This document shows positions 47,520 to 59,529 of a stretch of DNA of 64,000 nt, one piece after another. The stretch's first letter is position 1; each line of letters opens with the position of its first letter. A program made the position numbers and the translations under genes. The DNA comes from Selaginella tamariscina. Lineage: Eukaryota; Streptophyta; Lycopodiopsida; Selaginellales; Selaginellaceae. The notes beneath the pieces were generated by a model that searched no databases, was not told the origin of the DNA, and saw only the letters and a program-made list of their open reading frames with translations. The DNA lies in the NCBI GenBank assembly GCA_003024785.1, contig PUQB01000305.1:1-64000 (forward strand). The letters run 5' to 3'.

Positions 47520-47960
47520 TGTAGTAGTTTATACTTTTGACTATATTATGTACAGCTGCATTTAGAATAATCTTGTGTATTTGTATATGGTATGTGTATT
47601 ATATCTTGTGTTATTAATATTGTTTATATTTTCAATATATACGAAGCGATACTTGCTTTTGGTATATTAATGGCTGCTTTAACTATTTCTTAGATATTTG
47701 TGCGTGCGTGCGTGCGTGCGTGCGTGCGTGTGTAAAGAGTATAAACCAGGATTTGCTCACCCCTGACGAGCAAAGATTACAGGTTTATATAATAGATACA
47801 TACACATACACGATGTCAATATATCCTCTTACGAATGTATTGTATATATAACTGCATATTTAGTCATAACAGTAATATTGAATAAACCTTAAACAAATTT
47901 AATTAATATGTATTAATATTAATAATTATATTGAAGTAATTTTAATAACAAACCTTTGCA
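47520..47960 (+). repeat. Repeat unit B (shorter relative of unit C)
   Basis: Matches 55070-55640: ATACTTTTGACTATATTATG, AATGGCTGCTTTAACTATTT, a GTGC microsatellite (47700-47730), AAAGAGTATAAACCA, CGAGCAAAGATTACAGG and AATAAACCTTAAA. The segment encoding GRSWSDP in unit A is absent. Confidence 0.8.
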
Positions 47961-48042
47961 AACTGAATTCGCATTTCTCTGCAAATTATGAAAACTGCTT
48001 TTATAATTACTATGTTTAAAGCAGTGATATATGGTGTAGTAA

Positions 48043-48130
48043 AAAATGCTACGGATTAATAATTAAATTAGATTAGTAATTAATAAACTAATAATTAGAT
48101 TAGTAATTAAACATTTCCGTAACATTTTTC
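48043..48130. mobile_element. Small TIR hairpin (MITE-like)
   Basis: Left AAAAAATGCTACGGA and right TCCGTAACATTTTTC are near-perfect inverted repeats about 88 bases apart overall. The interior is TTAGATTAGTAATTAA-type palindromic DNA. Confidence 0.6.
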
Positions 48131-48180
48131 GACTACGGATCTAATCACTTGTTTAAAGCATTATTAATCATAGGATTTAT

Positions 48181-48350
48181 ATTATAAATCATAGCTAAAT
48201 AACTACCTGAGCATGTTTATACATATTATAAATCATAGCTAAATAACTACCTGAGCATGTTTATCCATATTATAAATCATAGCTAAATAACTACCTGAGC
48301 ATGTTTATCCATATTACAAATCATAGTTAAATAATTACTTGAGCATGTTT
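48181..48350. repeat. 44-bp tandem repeat, 4 units
   Basis: AATCATAGCTAAATAACTAC recurs at 48187, 48231 and 48275, with a diverged fourth unit at 48319. Confidence 0.95.
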
Positions 48351-49560
48351 AATAAAGGAACACTTAAAAGAAACTTAAATTTGAGTCTTGCGTCTTCAAT
48401 TGTTAATTTGAAATTTATATGTCTCTACCTTTGCCATGAACATCTGGTTATAAAAATTATGAATTTTTTTTGACTTCACCTTTAAAACACTTGTTATGTT
48501 GGAATGTATAAGCTATTCTATATGGATTAATTATTTACATTATTTTTATTTAAAGTTTAAGTACTCAAATAATTATTTTTATATATTTAATATCTTTTAT
48601 TAAAAAATAACATAAATACATAATATACTTTTATTTGCAATTATATTTCTTAACATGTTTGTTTGTGTATTAATCTATATATACAATATACATTGAATCA
48701 TATAAAAAACCTATATTATTATTATATAAAAGTAATATATCATATATAAACTTCTTGATAACTTTTCTTAGATTATATTTATATCAATAAATAAATTTTA
48801 AAAAATTATATTAATAAATATATTGCTGAAGAAAGCATAAATATGATATATTATGTCTAAATATATGTTTGTTATTATAATATATAGATCTTATCGAATA
48901 TTAAAATAAAAATTCAAAACATAGTCTAATTTATATCTTTAAAGAGATTTTGTTTAGTATTAAGTATTAATAAAGTTATTAAAGTCATTACAAATATTTT
49001 AGGATTTAATCTTTTTACATTAATTATAAGTATACTATTTATTAACATAAATGTAATAAATTTGATTTCTCAATTATCAATAAATATTAATTATGTTTAA
49101 ATTGACTTCTATTATACAAGAATTCTAAGCCATGATTTTGAATAGTATTTTAATTTTATCATTAACATACTATTTTAATAATACATGAAAAAGAAAATTA
49201 AAATATAATATTCATTACATATTTGTTTATTATTTGTTTTGTTGTACATATTGTCATAGTTTATTTTAAACATAATATTTAATTTTATAAACCCAAATTA
49301 TTTATAAAATCTTTTATAAACTTTACTGCATTTAAATAATTTTTATGACTAAAGTTCACACACACAGCAGCAAGCCTATATTTTTATTGCGTGGTCCTTA
49401 CATGTGTATGTGTTTATATCTTAAAATATAAAATTTTATAACTTATATAACTTTTGATAATTTTTTTTAATGCACTTGGTATATCTTATATATAAAATTT
49501 AACTTGATGTTTTTTCTCACGTGTGTGTGTATCCCAATTTCAAGGTGTGAGTAACGGAAT
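48351..49560. other. AT-rich spacer, no gene
   Basis: Low-complexity AT-rich sequence. Nothing recognised on either strand. Confidence 0.6.
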
Positions 49561-49564
49561 AGAA

Positions 49565-49700
49565 CTCGCTATATGCATACACATGCCAGTAGAACCTCAA
49601 ATAATTTAATTTTTTTATATAATTATTAAGATGAGTATTAATTTTAATTCTATGATACATAAATTTACTAGAATAAATAAGTTCCTGTGATGAATGTTTT
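49565..49700 (+). pseudogene. Methylesterase leader-plus-start remnant
   Basis: Leader (AACTCGCTATATGCATACAC, CAGTAGAACCTCAAATAATT), then ATGAGTATTAA at 49631, then TTTTAATTCTATGATACAT. It has the same junction as the remnants at 9660, 18549 and 23929. Confidence 0.75.
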
Positions 49701-50989
49701 TTTTAAATAACTTACCTATACAAAATAATAATAAATCTGATGGATAAATTTATCTCTATAATAGACAATAAATATACTCCATCTTAATTTTTCTTACCTC
49801 TTGTATCATCTCCGTGTCTCTTGTGTTGTTACCTCTGTTGTCTCGCCATCTTCTTCCCTGTTCTATTTTCACAATTAATTAGTTGTTATTATATTTAGTA
49901 GTATATTAATTAACAACTGAAATATTATATGTGATTGGTAAATAGTACATATTCACCTACATGTGTGCGTGTGCTATGTATCAATAAAACATCATTTGCA
50001 GTGTTTAAAACTAATGTCCCAAATGGATTTTATGGTGTGTTTTGAACTTCTATATTTTAAATGAAAACTTGATGTTAATATTAATTTGTATAAATATTTA
50101 TTAATTTTTTATATATTAATTGTAGTAGCATAGGTTGAAAAATTCCTTCAAAGATGATTCTGAGCTTCCTTTATGTATATGATGGAATTAAAAAGCTACA
50201 AAACAAATGCATATCATTAGTGCATGTACAAGACGCAAAACATAATAATAATTAATATATAACACACACACACACAAAGTATATATGATGAAATTTTATT
50301 TATTTATTTATTTATATGCTGTTTCAGGTATCTGGAAAAGTATGACAGTATTTATTTTACTTTCTGAGCATTATTCATATTATTTATCAAATCAAATGTT
50401 CTCAAATATGAATATGCTTATACCATACCGAAGTTCTCTATTTACAATATTTATAATAATAATAATAAATTTTATTATTTATTACTGAACATCATCCTTA
50501 TTATATGTCAAAATCCATACTTATAATACAAATTAAACTATATTGATATTTTTACTAAAAACATAAATATATTAAACAATATAAATTTTGGTATGGAGCG
50601 GATCATTTTTACAGTGGAATTTAGGTTTATATAAATTTTTCTGCAATAGTTGAGTGAGTGACACAAGACATGAGTTTTTTTAAAAAAATGTCTATATAAT
50701 AGACAATAAATAAACTCCAGTTTAATTTTTCTTACCTCTTATCTTTGTTGTCCTTCCTAGCTGTCATTTCCTACCACAATTAATATTAATATTTCGTATT
50801 GTAGTAAAAATTATTTGTGATTGAGAAATAGTACGTGTTCACCTATGAAAATTTGTATATTTGTGTATATATTAAAATAAATGTTTTATTTTTATTGTCG
50901 GTTTAGATGTACAAGTCTGTAAATGTGGCTATACATACACATGCAAGTACAACCTCAAGATGTTTTATGTTTTTGATATAATTAATAAG

Positions 50990-51651
50990 ATGAGTATTAA
51001 CAAGTTCCATTTTGTTCTTGTTCATGGAGCTGGACACGGTGCATGGTGTTGGTACCAAGTGGTGTCCAAATTGAAGCAAGGAGGACATACAGTTGATGCC
51101 GTTGATTTAGTGCTGGAATCGATAATCAAGATGCAAACACTGTTGGTACTTTGGAAAAATACACAGAGCCACTCACCAAGCTTTTACAATCCTTGCCAGA
51201 AGAACACAAGGTGCGTGCGTGCGTGTGTATGTGTGTACTCTCTCTCGTATTTCTTTAAATACTTGGTTTTTTGCTAGGTTGTGCTGGTTGGACACAGTTT
51301 AGCAGGATTCAGCCTCACTTAGGTGCTGGAAAAGATGCCACAGAAGATTCTAGCTGCTGTATATGTTACAGCTGATGATATCTTCCGGACCTTCTGGATC
51401 TGCTTCATATTGAGCTTGGTATGCCTCTTTCTCTCACACACATGCACACACACGTGAGAGAGAGAGAGAGATTGATGTACTAAAGTTTGTATTGATACAG
51501 TTAAGAAATCCTCCAGAGGGAATGGTTGTTGTAAATTGAATGGCAAGCCAACATCGTTCTTCTTTGAACTTGATCATGTTCAAAGTCTGCTTTACAACGA
51601 GTCTCCACTCAAGGTAACCAAGCTTGCACGCTTGTAAGTGTGCGTGCGTGC

Positions 51652-51686
<35 letters not shown>

Positions 51687-51982
51687 TATTTAGCATTTAT
51701 TACTAGGATGTTGAACTTGCGAAAGCTCTACTCAAGCCGGCTCCTGTGTTCGACCCAACAATGAACTTAACACGTGAACGCTACGGCAGTGTCCCACGGT
51801 ACTACATAAAGAGTTTGAAGGATAACATCGTAACACCTTCCCAGCAGGAGATGTATATTAAGATGACTCCGCCGAAACAGGTGTTCGAGATAGACACGGA
51901 TCATTCCCCTTTCTTTTCCGAGCCTGACACTCTTGTTTCTTATCTCACCCAGATTTCAGCACAGGAGAGTTATCCATTATAA
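50990..51982 (+). pseudogene. Methylesterase copy 8 (type 1), stop and frameshifts
   Basis: Exons: 50990-51210, 51278-51418, 51501-51613 and 51707-51982. Exon 1 lacks 4 bases after the VDLV codons. Exon 2 has TAT changed to TAG (SLT-stop, about 51319-51321) and lacks 3 more bases in two places. Exon 3 lacks 1 base. Exon 4 is open, with ERYGSVPRYYIKSLKDN and DHSPFFSEPDT, but ends ESYPL because its 3' end joins the same flank as copy 1. The best match in the window is copy 1 (minus). Confidence 0.9.
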
Positions 51983-52920
51983 TAGTTTTGAATATCAAAC
52001 CATTATCATTTTATTTACTAAACAATCTAAATAATAGAATTATACATTTTATTTTATTTTATTTTTATTGAATTCGTAGAGACACCTAATAAAGTATTTA
52101 AATTACAACTAAAACAAACTAAGAATTTTAATCCACCTAGTGTTCTCATCATCCACTCCCCATTGTTGTCTTTGTTACATGGGCCACTCAACTTGCTCTA
52201 ATGTTCCCAAGAGTGTACAGTACCAAAATGCTCTTCGTCTCATTGTAACATTGTATTAATCTTAATTTATTATCATTAACCCTATATTAATCTTATATGC
52301 TGTACATTATTAATGCTCTACATGTCTCACCATCTATAATATGTAACATGTATAATCTTACTTTATTATCATGTATTTTAAATTATTACTAAATAATTAA
52401 TTCACTTATATATAAAAATTCTTTCACTTCCTTTAGTATTATATATAGAACAGAATTGATATATAATTAAATATGTAAAGAATACATTGCAAAATCGTGT
52501 ACATGATTATATCATGTAATATATCTATATATATATAAACAAACTTACTAAAAACCGCTTATACATGTCCCTTATTTAATACCGTAAATACGTGAGCTGC
52601 AGTCAAGCGGATCGCTTGTCCATTTTTCCACTAACTTATAAGTTGTTTTTGACATCTTTGAAACATAAGGATATTTCGTGATATGGCATAAAATTAGGGT
52701 TTTATATCCTAAATGTACTTGTCTTTTCTTTTAATTCTACATGTAATAACCTAATAAATAGATTTATATGTAAAGAACAATATATATACATGATTTTCAT
52801 TTGTTTCTTATATCTTTATATTTGTTGTCCCACCATCTTTCTATTCGACTGTCGTTTGCCTTGTTCTCTATATTTACATGTTCACCTATCTTTGACACGT
52901 CATGGACTTCCGAAGAATAT
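51983..52920. other. 3' flank of copy 8 and leader of the next unit
   Basis: Inverted match to 2400-3590 (3' side of copy 1), including GAATTCGTAGAGACACCTAAT and the single 103-bp unit. It ends in leader sequence of another methylesterase unit. Confidence 0.7.
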
Positions 52921-52924
52921 GTTT

Positions 52925-53008
52925 ACTATATACTGTTAATTGGACGGGTCGGATTTACAAGTACATAACATTAAAGAATTTGTGTTTATGTATAATTATT
53001 GAATATTA
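52925..53008 (+). pseudogene. Methylesterase leader and start, interrupted by TIR element
   Basis: TTGTGTTTATGTATAATTATT, then GAATATTA, where other copies have AAGATGAGTATTAAC. The sequence continues at 54654 as ATAGGTTCCATTT and GTTCATGAAAGC, then GAAGCAAGGACATATA. Removing 53009-54651 and one TA rejoins the exon-1 alignment. Confidence 0.85.
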
Positions 53009-54651
53009 GGGGGTCAATCTTAAACTTTTTGAGGTGGATTTCGTGAAATTAATCGTGGCTAAATGAGCTAAGGTTTTTATATCAAATCCATCAAATTTGG
53101 TGGATTTCAAAATCTGCGTATCTGGAGGTGTGTTTTTCCAAATCCACAAAATGTATAAGTAAAATCCGCTAAAATGTATAAGTGAAATCCACCATCTACC
53201 TCGTTGTCCATGTTGTCCTCTAGTACATCCTCTTTGTCAAACGCGTCTTGTAAGGCTTCCGCGGTAGCTGGTGTGTCGACGAGGCCAGGGGCACATGATG
53301 GGACAGAGGCAGTCAATGCAACAAGCGAGGTAGTGAGAGCCTCATCCATCTTAGTTCCCAGTTGGGAGGCAGCAGGCTGACTGGACATAAGACTCTCCGG
53401 CCAAAAACTAGGGACAACCACAGCATCCAGTGGAATGGTACGAGACAAAGATTCAAATGCAAGTGTCAAATATATAGGATAGTGCCAGCCAGATGTAAGT
53501 GTTGTCTCTCAAATCAGTCAAATTTATCTCTGAAATCTGCCAATTTTCACCATAAAAAATTAGGGTACCTAAGAGACGGCGAGGTGTCAGAGTTTTTACC
53601 TGGTGCCACAAAGGCGGCTTGCCAGGTGCCAACCCTGGAATCCCCTCTCTTGGAAACCCCACGAAACCTAGTAAAGTAACCCGTATTAGGAACCCAAGCC
53701 TTAGGAACTCAAACCCCTAGCTGACTAAGTCCACAAACAAGACTCACCTTGTGAATCAGGATACACGGACTAGCCGAGCTTTAGGTGTCGTTCCTAGCTT
53801 GGCGTGGTTGAGGCGGCCGGAGCAAGGCCTCAACCACTAGTTTTACAGAACGTGAACTCGGGCAATGTCTTTGAGCTTGCGGGCAGGTTTTTCGAACCAC
53901 TAACTCCTTGGAAGTGACGTGCCCCTATTTCAAAGGCAAGATCCTGCCAACGATAAGGATAGTCTAACCCTAGGGTGGGTTGTACCCCTGTCGTGTGGAA
54001 GTTTGGGCGGCACAACGGAGGGTTGCACCTTGACGACACAAGCTTAGCTTGCACCAGTAGGAGGTTAACGAGCTCTCTCTTGAACCCAGGAAGCCTCACT
54101 ACGTATACTCTACCTTATTTATGTGACGGACCCCCCCTGTTTACCTAAGTGAGTAAGTGGGCTGGCACGGAAATGCTAGCCCTTAGAGAAAATGGTTGTC
54201 CTAACCTAATCCTAAACCTAACCCCTAGGGGGGGTTAGGATGTGGGGTTAGGGCAACCCTAGGGTTAGGTCAACCCTAGGGGTGTCCCTAACCCTTATTT
54301 TGACAAGCTATAATTTGTAAAGAACCCTAACCTGGAATGTCAAAACGGGGAGAGTTTCTAGAAGGTAAGTTCTAGCTTCGCCTAGAGTTTCCTGCGAATA
54401 CTTAATGACACCCGGCCGGACCATCACTAGATACCCAAGTGCACTAAACAGGCCTGTTTCCTACTACATCTAGGGTTCGTCACACAACTCGGTAAGTAAC
54501 AACAGTCAAACCCCAAAGTAAAGGGTCGAGTCATAGTAAAAACTATGACACGAAGAGTGATTTTGCTCCCAACCATTAACTGATATCTACCTTAACTTCG
54601 AGACTTAAAAAGGCGAATTTCATTTTGCACATTTTTTAAGATTGACCCCCC
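53009..54651. mobile_element. TIR DNA element inserted in methylesterase exon 1
   Basis: Left end GGGGGTCAATCTTAAA and right end TTTAAGATTGACCCCCC are inverted repeats, flanked by TA on both sides (53007-53008 and 54652-54653). Comparison with intact exon 1 confirms that one TA was present before insertion. The interior is GC-rich. It holds a minus-strand open frame at 53107-53469 (MDEALTTSLVALTASVPSC and an acidic tail) of unknown family, and from about 53700 to 54545 a segment found inverted at 57010-57750. No transposase recognised. A TA duplication suits Tc1/mariner-like or Stowaway-like mobilisation, but the ends do not match a family I know. Confidence 0.8.
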
Positions 54652-54652
54652 T

Positions 54653-55870
54653 AATAGGTTCCATTTAGGGTTTAGGGTTCATGAAAGCTTTTGAAGCAAG
54701 GACATATATCATAATTTTTATACATATATTATAAAATAATATGAATTATTTATATGAAACGGGGTACTTTATAGTAAAGTATGTAATTTTAAATAACTAA
54801 TGAAAAAGATAATACATATTTAATATCAAACATTTATTAATATTTTCATATTAACAATGATGTGATATTATAGAATTTTTTCATTGCTTAGAATTAAGTT
54901 AAAAGATCATTGGATTTTAAGTACTCTATTTCTGTAAGTATACAGATTATTATATATATATATATATATATATATCTCATATTATAATCTAAGTTTCTCA
55001 AAATGATATATGTCGTTTTATACTGGTTTGTAGGTTTAGGCTACGAGGTACACACCTTGTACTAGTCTCTTATTTATTATTTATTATTTAATACTTTTGA
55101 CTATATTATGTGTATATGCATACATCTGCATTTAGACTAATCTTGTATTTGTATATATACGTACAAGGTATGTGTATTATATACATAAACTATGTTGGGA
55201 GATCTGTATTATGTTGTTTATATTTTTAATATATACACTTGTTTTTGGTATATTCAGATACTAATGGCTGCTTTAACTATTTCTTATATATATTTTCCAA
55301 AATAATATTCTTGTTTCAGTTTATAGAGACTAAGGGGGAGGTTCCTGGTCCGACCCTGTGTGTGTGTGTGTGTGTGCGCGCGCGCGTGCGTGCGTGCGCG
55401 TGTGTGTAAAGAGTATACACCATATCGAATTTGCTAACCCCCGACGAGCAAAGATTACAGGTTTATATAATAGATACATACATATACACGATGTTAATAT
55501 ATCCTATTACGAATGTATTGTGGTGTGTCTCTCTCTCTATATATAACTACATATTTAGTAATTACTGAATAAACCTTAAATAAATTTAATTAGTATGTAT
55601 TGATATTAATAATTATACTGAAGTAATTTTAATAATAAACCTGATGTCATTTTCTTAAAAAGCACAGTAGTTCCTGTAGGAGTCACATAGCCAATCTAAT
55701 CAACACACACACACACGAAACTTATAAACATATATGTAAAAACCTTGCCTGTCTCCACCTAAATACAAGTAAGATTAAGCTTAGTTAATATTTAATATCA
55801 TTAACTGTATACTTAATGCATACACTATTAAATGTATACTTAACATACCTTATAAAGGTATATATATCTA
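54653..55870 (+). repeat. Repeat unit C with methylesterase scrap at its left edge
   Basis: Begins with the rest of the interrupted exon-1 scrap (54653-54711) and continues as the inverted partner of unit A. It contains (TA)n at 54950-54975, a degenerate form of the GRSWSDP segment at 55325-55357, a TG/CG microsatellite (55358-55405) and SIHHIEFANPRRAK at 55409-55456. Confidence 0.85.
55358..55405. repeat. (TG)n(CG)n microsatellite
   Basis: Alternating TG then CG then TGCG dinucleotides, a Z-DNA-prone tract. Its counterpart in unit A is 1618-1645. Confidence 0.9.
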
Positions 55871-55934
55871 CATTATTTTCCCAGTGAAGGGATTTATGTA
55901 CTTGGTTTTCCATGAAAAGGTATGTATAGTCATA

Positions 55935-56230
55935 TAAACATCTACGAATTCTTTACTCACATATGTATACCTGTACACTATAGTATGAAAGATTAGATTA
56001 GATTAAATAGACGAGGGATAAATACTTCACTTTATGAATTATAAGCAAGGCCTGTTTATAAATTATATTAAGGAATAAGAAACAGATGTTATATTCATTG
56101 TTGTCATCTCACACTGACCTATATAAACCTGCTTTCACGCTTTCTTCCATGATTACTGAAAGATCATAGCCTGTTTAACAACAAACAAATTACAGACCTA
56201 TACATTTAAATATGTACATTATGATAGAAA
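55935..56230. other. Spacer, direct match to 1066-1140 at its left end
   Basis: CATATAAACATCTACGAATT and ACACTATAGTATGAAAG match 1066-1130 without inversion. The rest has no recognisable feature. Confidence 0.5.
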
Positions 56231-56403
56231 TAACTATATATATTATATATATATATATCAATCATGTGACACTATCTCTTTTTCTCTCAAGCACACACAC
56301 ACGCTAACCTGGCTGGTTTCATAACTATATATATATATATATCAATCATTTGACACTATCTCTTTTCTCTCAAGCACACACACACGCTAACCTGGCTGGT
56401 TTC
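56231..56403. repeat. Tandem duplication, about 86 bp
   Basis: TCAATCATGTGACACTATCT through CACACACGCTAACCTGG and CTGGTTTC occurs twice, separated by TA dinucleotides. Confidence 0.9.
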
Positions 56404-56519
56404 CTGTGTTTCTTTTAGCTTGTGGCTGTTCAACAACAAGGCCTATAACAATAGCTTAGCCATCAACACATACACCCACACATATGCACACGCACACACT
56501 CACCCTGGCCTGTTGTGTT

Positions 56520-58780
56520 GTTCAATTTGTTGAACTCCTGGTGTTGAGGTCTCTTCATTGGTGGTTGGCGCCCCTCCCTACGGCGGCCTTCCGGATGAGA
56601 CTCTTCCTCCCCTCTTTCCAGGCATCCACAGCCTGCTTGCCTTGCCCTACTAAGTGACGACGGTCCTGAGTTTACTACATTGCGTACCTTATAACATTGG
56701 CCATGTGGAACCTCCAGCTCTCATCCACCATCACTCCCTACATTGTCATCATCACTTCAAGTTTCCTGCCTCCAACGCATGCTTTCCATGCGCTAGGGTT
56801 CTTTTGTGCGAGGTCTCCTTCCTCTAGGGTACTTGTCAAATATGGTTCGGCTATGTGGTGTGGGGACTCATTGTAACCATCACTTTCACCTATGTCGAGA
56901 GGGGGTGGAGGGCTTCCTTCATCCCCCATATGTCCCACTCTGCTTCATAGGTCATTATCGGGTTGCTTATTCCCGCACGTTCCTACATTTGGAATTTTAT
57001 TAGGACGTGCTAGGTGTCATATTTTTTACTATAACTCGACCTTTTACTTTGGAGGTTGATTGTTGTTACCTATTGGATTATGTGACGAGATGTAGCCCCA
57101 TTTAATGCACTTAGGCATTTAAGGGTAGTTCGGTTGGCTGTCATTAGATATCTCGAGAAACTCTAGGCGAAGGTAGCACTTACCTTCAAAAAAATTCTCC
57201 TCCGATTTGACATTCCAAAGGTAGGTTTTTTCGCAAAGTATAGCTTGTTAAAAAGGGTTAGGAACACCCCTAACCACACACCCTAATATCCCCCTAGGGG
57301 TTAGGTTTAGGGTTAAGTTAGGCATCTCATTGTCATTAAGGGCTAGCATTTCTATGCCAAGGGGGGACTTCATCACATAATTAAGGTAGAGTATATGTAG
57401 AGCTTTTGGGTTCATGACTGAGTTTATTGCTCTTCTACCGGTGCAAGCTTTAGCTTGTGTCGTTAAAGTACAACCCTCTGTTGTGCCGTCCTAACTTCCA
57501 GATGACAAGGGTATGTCCTACCTTCGGGGTAGCTTACCCTTAACAATGGCAAATCCATGTTTATGAGGTCTTGTCGAAATGCACATTCCAAGAGTCATAG
57601 GTTGAGGCTTGTCTCCAGCCTCCTTCTCCACGTCAAGCTAAGAGCAACACTCGCAGTTAAGCAGGGCATGTTCGTGTCCTTGTCCAATTATGGTCTTGAG
57701 TTCTTGGTTGACAGGGTTTTCTTACCGAGTTCCTGAGGGATAATAGAGGGGTTCTAGAGTTGGCATTGAGAGCCACATTCATGGCACCTGGTGCAACTCT
57801 TGAATCCAAGTGGCGCATGATAGCCCATATCTGCATGTGACACTAGGCTAGATGGCACATAGTATAACGCCTAAGGCAGTCTCGTAACTAGGTGTGCTAA
57901 TTGGCTATGAGGTGTTCTCCTTAGGATCCAGGGAACAACCTAAGCTTATTAGTAGGAGCCCTTTCGTGAGGCACTTGTGGGGTTGTGTACTTAGGGTTAT
58001 TCAAACCTAATTCTAGGGAGTTTGCTTAGTAGAACACTCACTAGGTACTAGCCCTAGGACTAAGGTATAACTTGACCACTTAAACCTTTAAAGGTTAGTC
58101 ATGGTTCAAGGCACCCTTTGTCACCTAGAGAGGTTGTACTCCTCGATGAGGGTAAGTCATTATGTCTTGGCTCTGTCATGAGGGTATGTGCAAGGCATGT
58201 CTCCTTAGCGGGGTTGGGGCATGAATTTGTCTAGGTCTGTTAGGGCAAGATTCTAAAGTCTATTCGAATTATTCTTTAAGGTTTGGAGGATGGTCAATCT
58301 AGAAGATTTAGGATGAGACCCTAAGTCTTGTGCCTATTTGGGCATATAAGTCAGGCTTTAGGGGTTGTTTTAAAAGACTTGGCGTTACTCACATAGGGAA
58401 TTAACGCCGGAAGGCCACTTAGTAGCCACATGTTGTCATGTGTTAACCTTTCTGGTTAAAACTCTGACACTAGGGGTTTTTCATACCTTTCTTCATCATT
58501 TGTGACTTGCAACTAACTTCAATGGTGTTGTGCTAGGTCCCCGATAGCCATGTAGTATTTGCGTCATAAATTCGGACGAGCGAGGTTGGGGCAACTGTGG
58601 CATTTGGGGTACCTCCCTACCCTCCGTTGGCCTCTTCCGACGGCAAGACGCATCCTCCTGGTCAGTTGGTATTCATTGATCTTTAGTTGTTCAAACAAGT
58701 TAATCTCGATTTTCTGATGGCAGTAACTCTACTTGCTACGGTAAACTCCATTCGCTTATGACAATTATCCCTCTGCGGTT
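56520..58780. mobile_element. Non-coding retroelement debris
   Basis: GC-richer than the array. 57010-57750 is the inverted counterpart of 53700-54545 in the TIR element (shared words include TTCGCCTAGAGTTT, TAACCCCTAGG and CAACCCTCNGTTGTG). No open frame with a recognisable domain. Probably untranslated or LTR sequence of a gypsy-like family, but that is inference. Confidence 0.45.
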
Positions 58781-58787
58781 GCCACAA

Positions 58788-59437
58788 ATGGTTGTTGGGG
58801 ACTTTTCAGGCCAAATGTGAGGTGACTTAGGTAGCCTCGATGGTCACTAGGATGCTGTTGCAATGCCCAATCCCAAGGTTCCAAACCGAGGGTTTAGCTG
58901 TTATTTCAGGATGTACATGAAGGTGCTGTGGTGGCCTCTACCCAGACGCGAGGGTTTGTTTACCAGTGGACTGGAGCTCACCTCTTGGAGGTGTGTGGGT
59001 TCCTCTTAATAGAAAAGATATGTATATATTACCTCTTAAAAGTACAAGGTGGCTCCTTTCACTAAAGATGGCCAAAACAAGACACACACAAAAAGACGGA
59101 CTAAAAGACCTCGACCCATTGCTTACCTTCCTGCTTATATAATGGGTCATCGGGTACTAGGTCATAGGCCCATGTGGCACTTCCTGTTGATTCACCGCCC
59201 TATGATTGGGTCTTGTTATATTGCCTTGATGCACCTCCCTCATGCATGCTATCCTTAGTACTTTGGTGGTTGATTTAGACAATCGGATCTAGCCTACTGT
59301 CAACACTACATGACAGTGTCATTATCGATTAGTACCTTGTACGTCACCTGCTCCATCGTTCGGCCTTCCTTCTAAACGGTCCACATGTTGGTCGTTTGAT
59401 GATGGTCAAACCACCATCAACCATTGGCCACTGACCA
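58788..59437. repeat. LTR-like repeat, related to 35387-36118
   Basis: Shares GTGGCCTCTACCCAGACGC, CACCTCCCTCATGCATGC, TTTAGACAATCGGATCTA and GATGGTCAAACCACCATCAA with the 35 kb copy. TATATAATGGGTCATCGGG at 59135 could be a promoter TATA. Confidence 0.6.
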
Positions 59438-59529
59438 AGTGATGACTCCTCCACCACTACAGGTCTTTGGTCTATGGTGCTCTAAGCGTGTGAGAAAGCC
59501 TTCAGTTAAAGTGCTTGAAACTATAGCCT

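Noticed and set aside
54200-54300. Telomere-like CCTAAACCTAACCCC words
   Set aside because: Irregular, short and inside a transposon; not an array of CCCTAAA.
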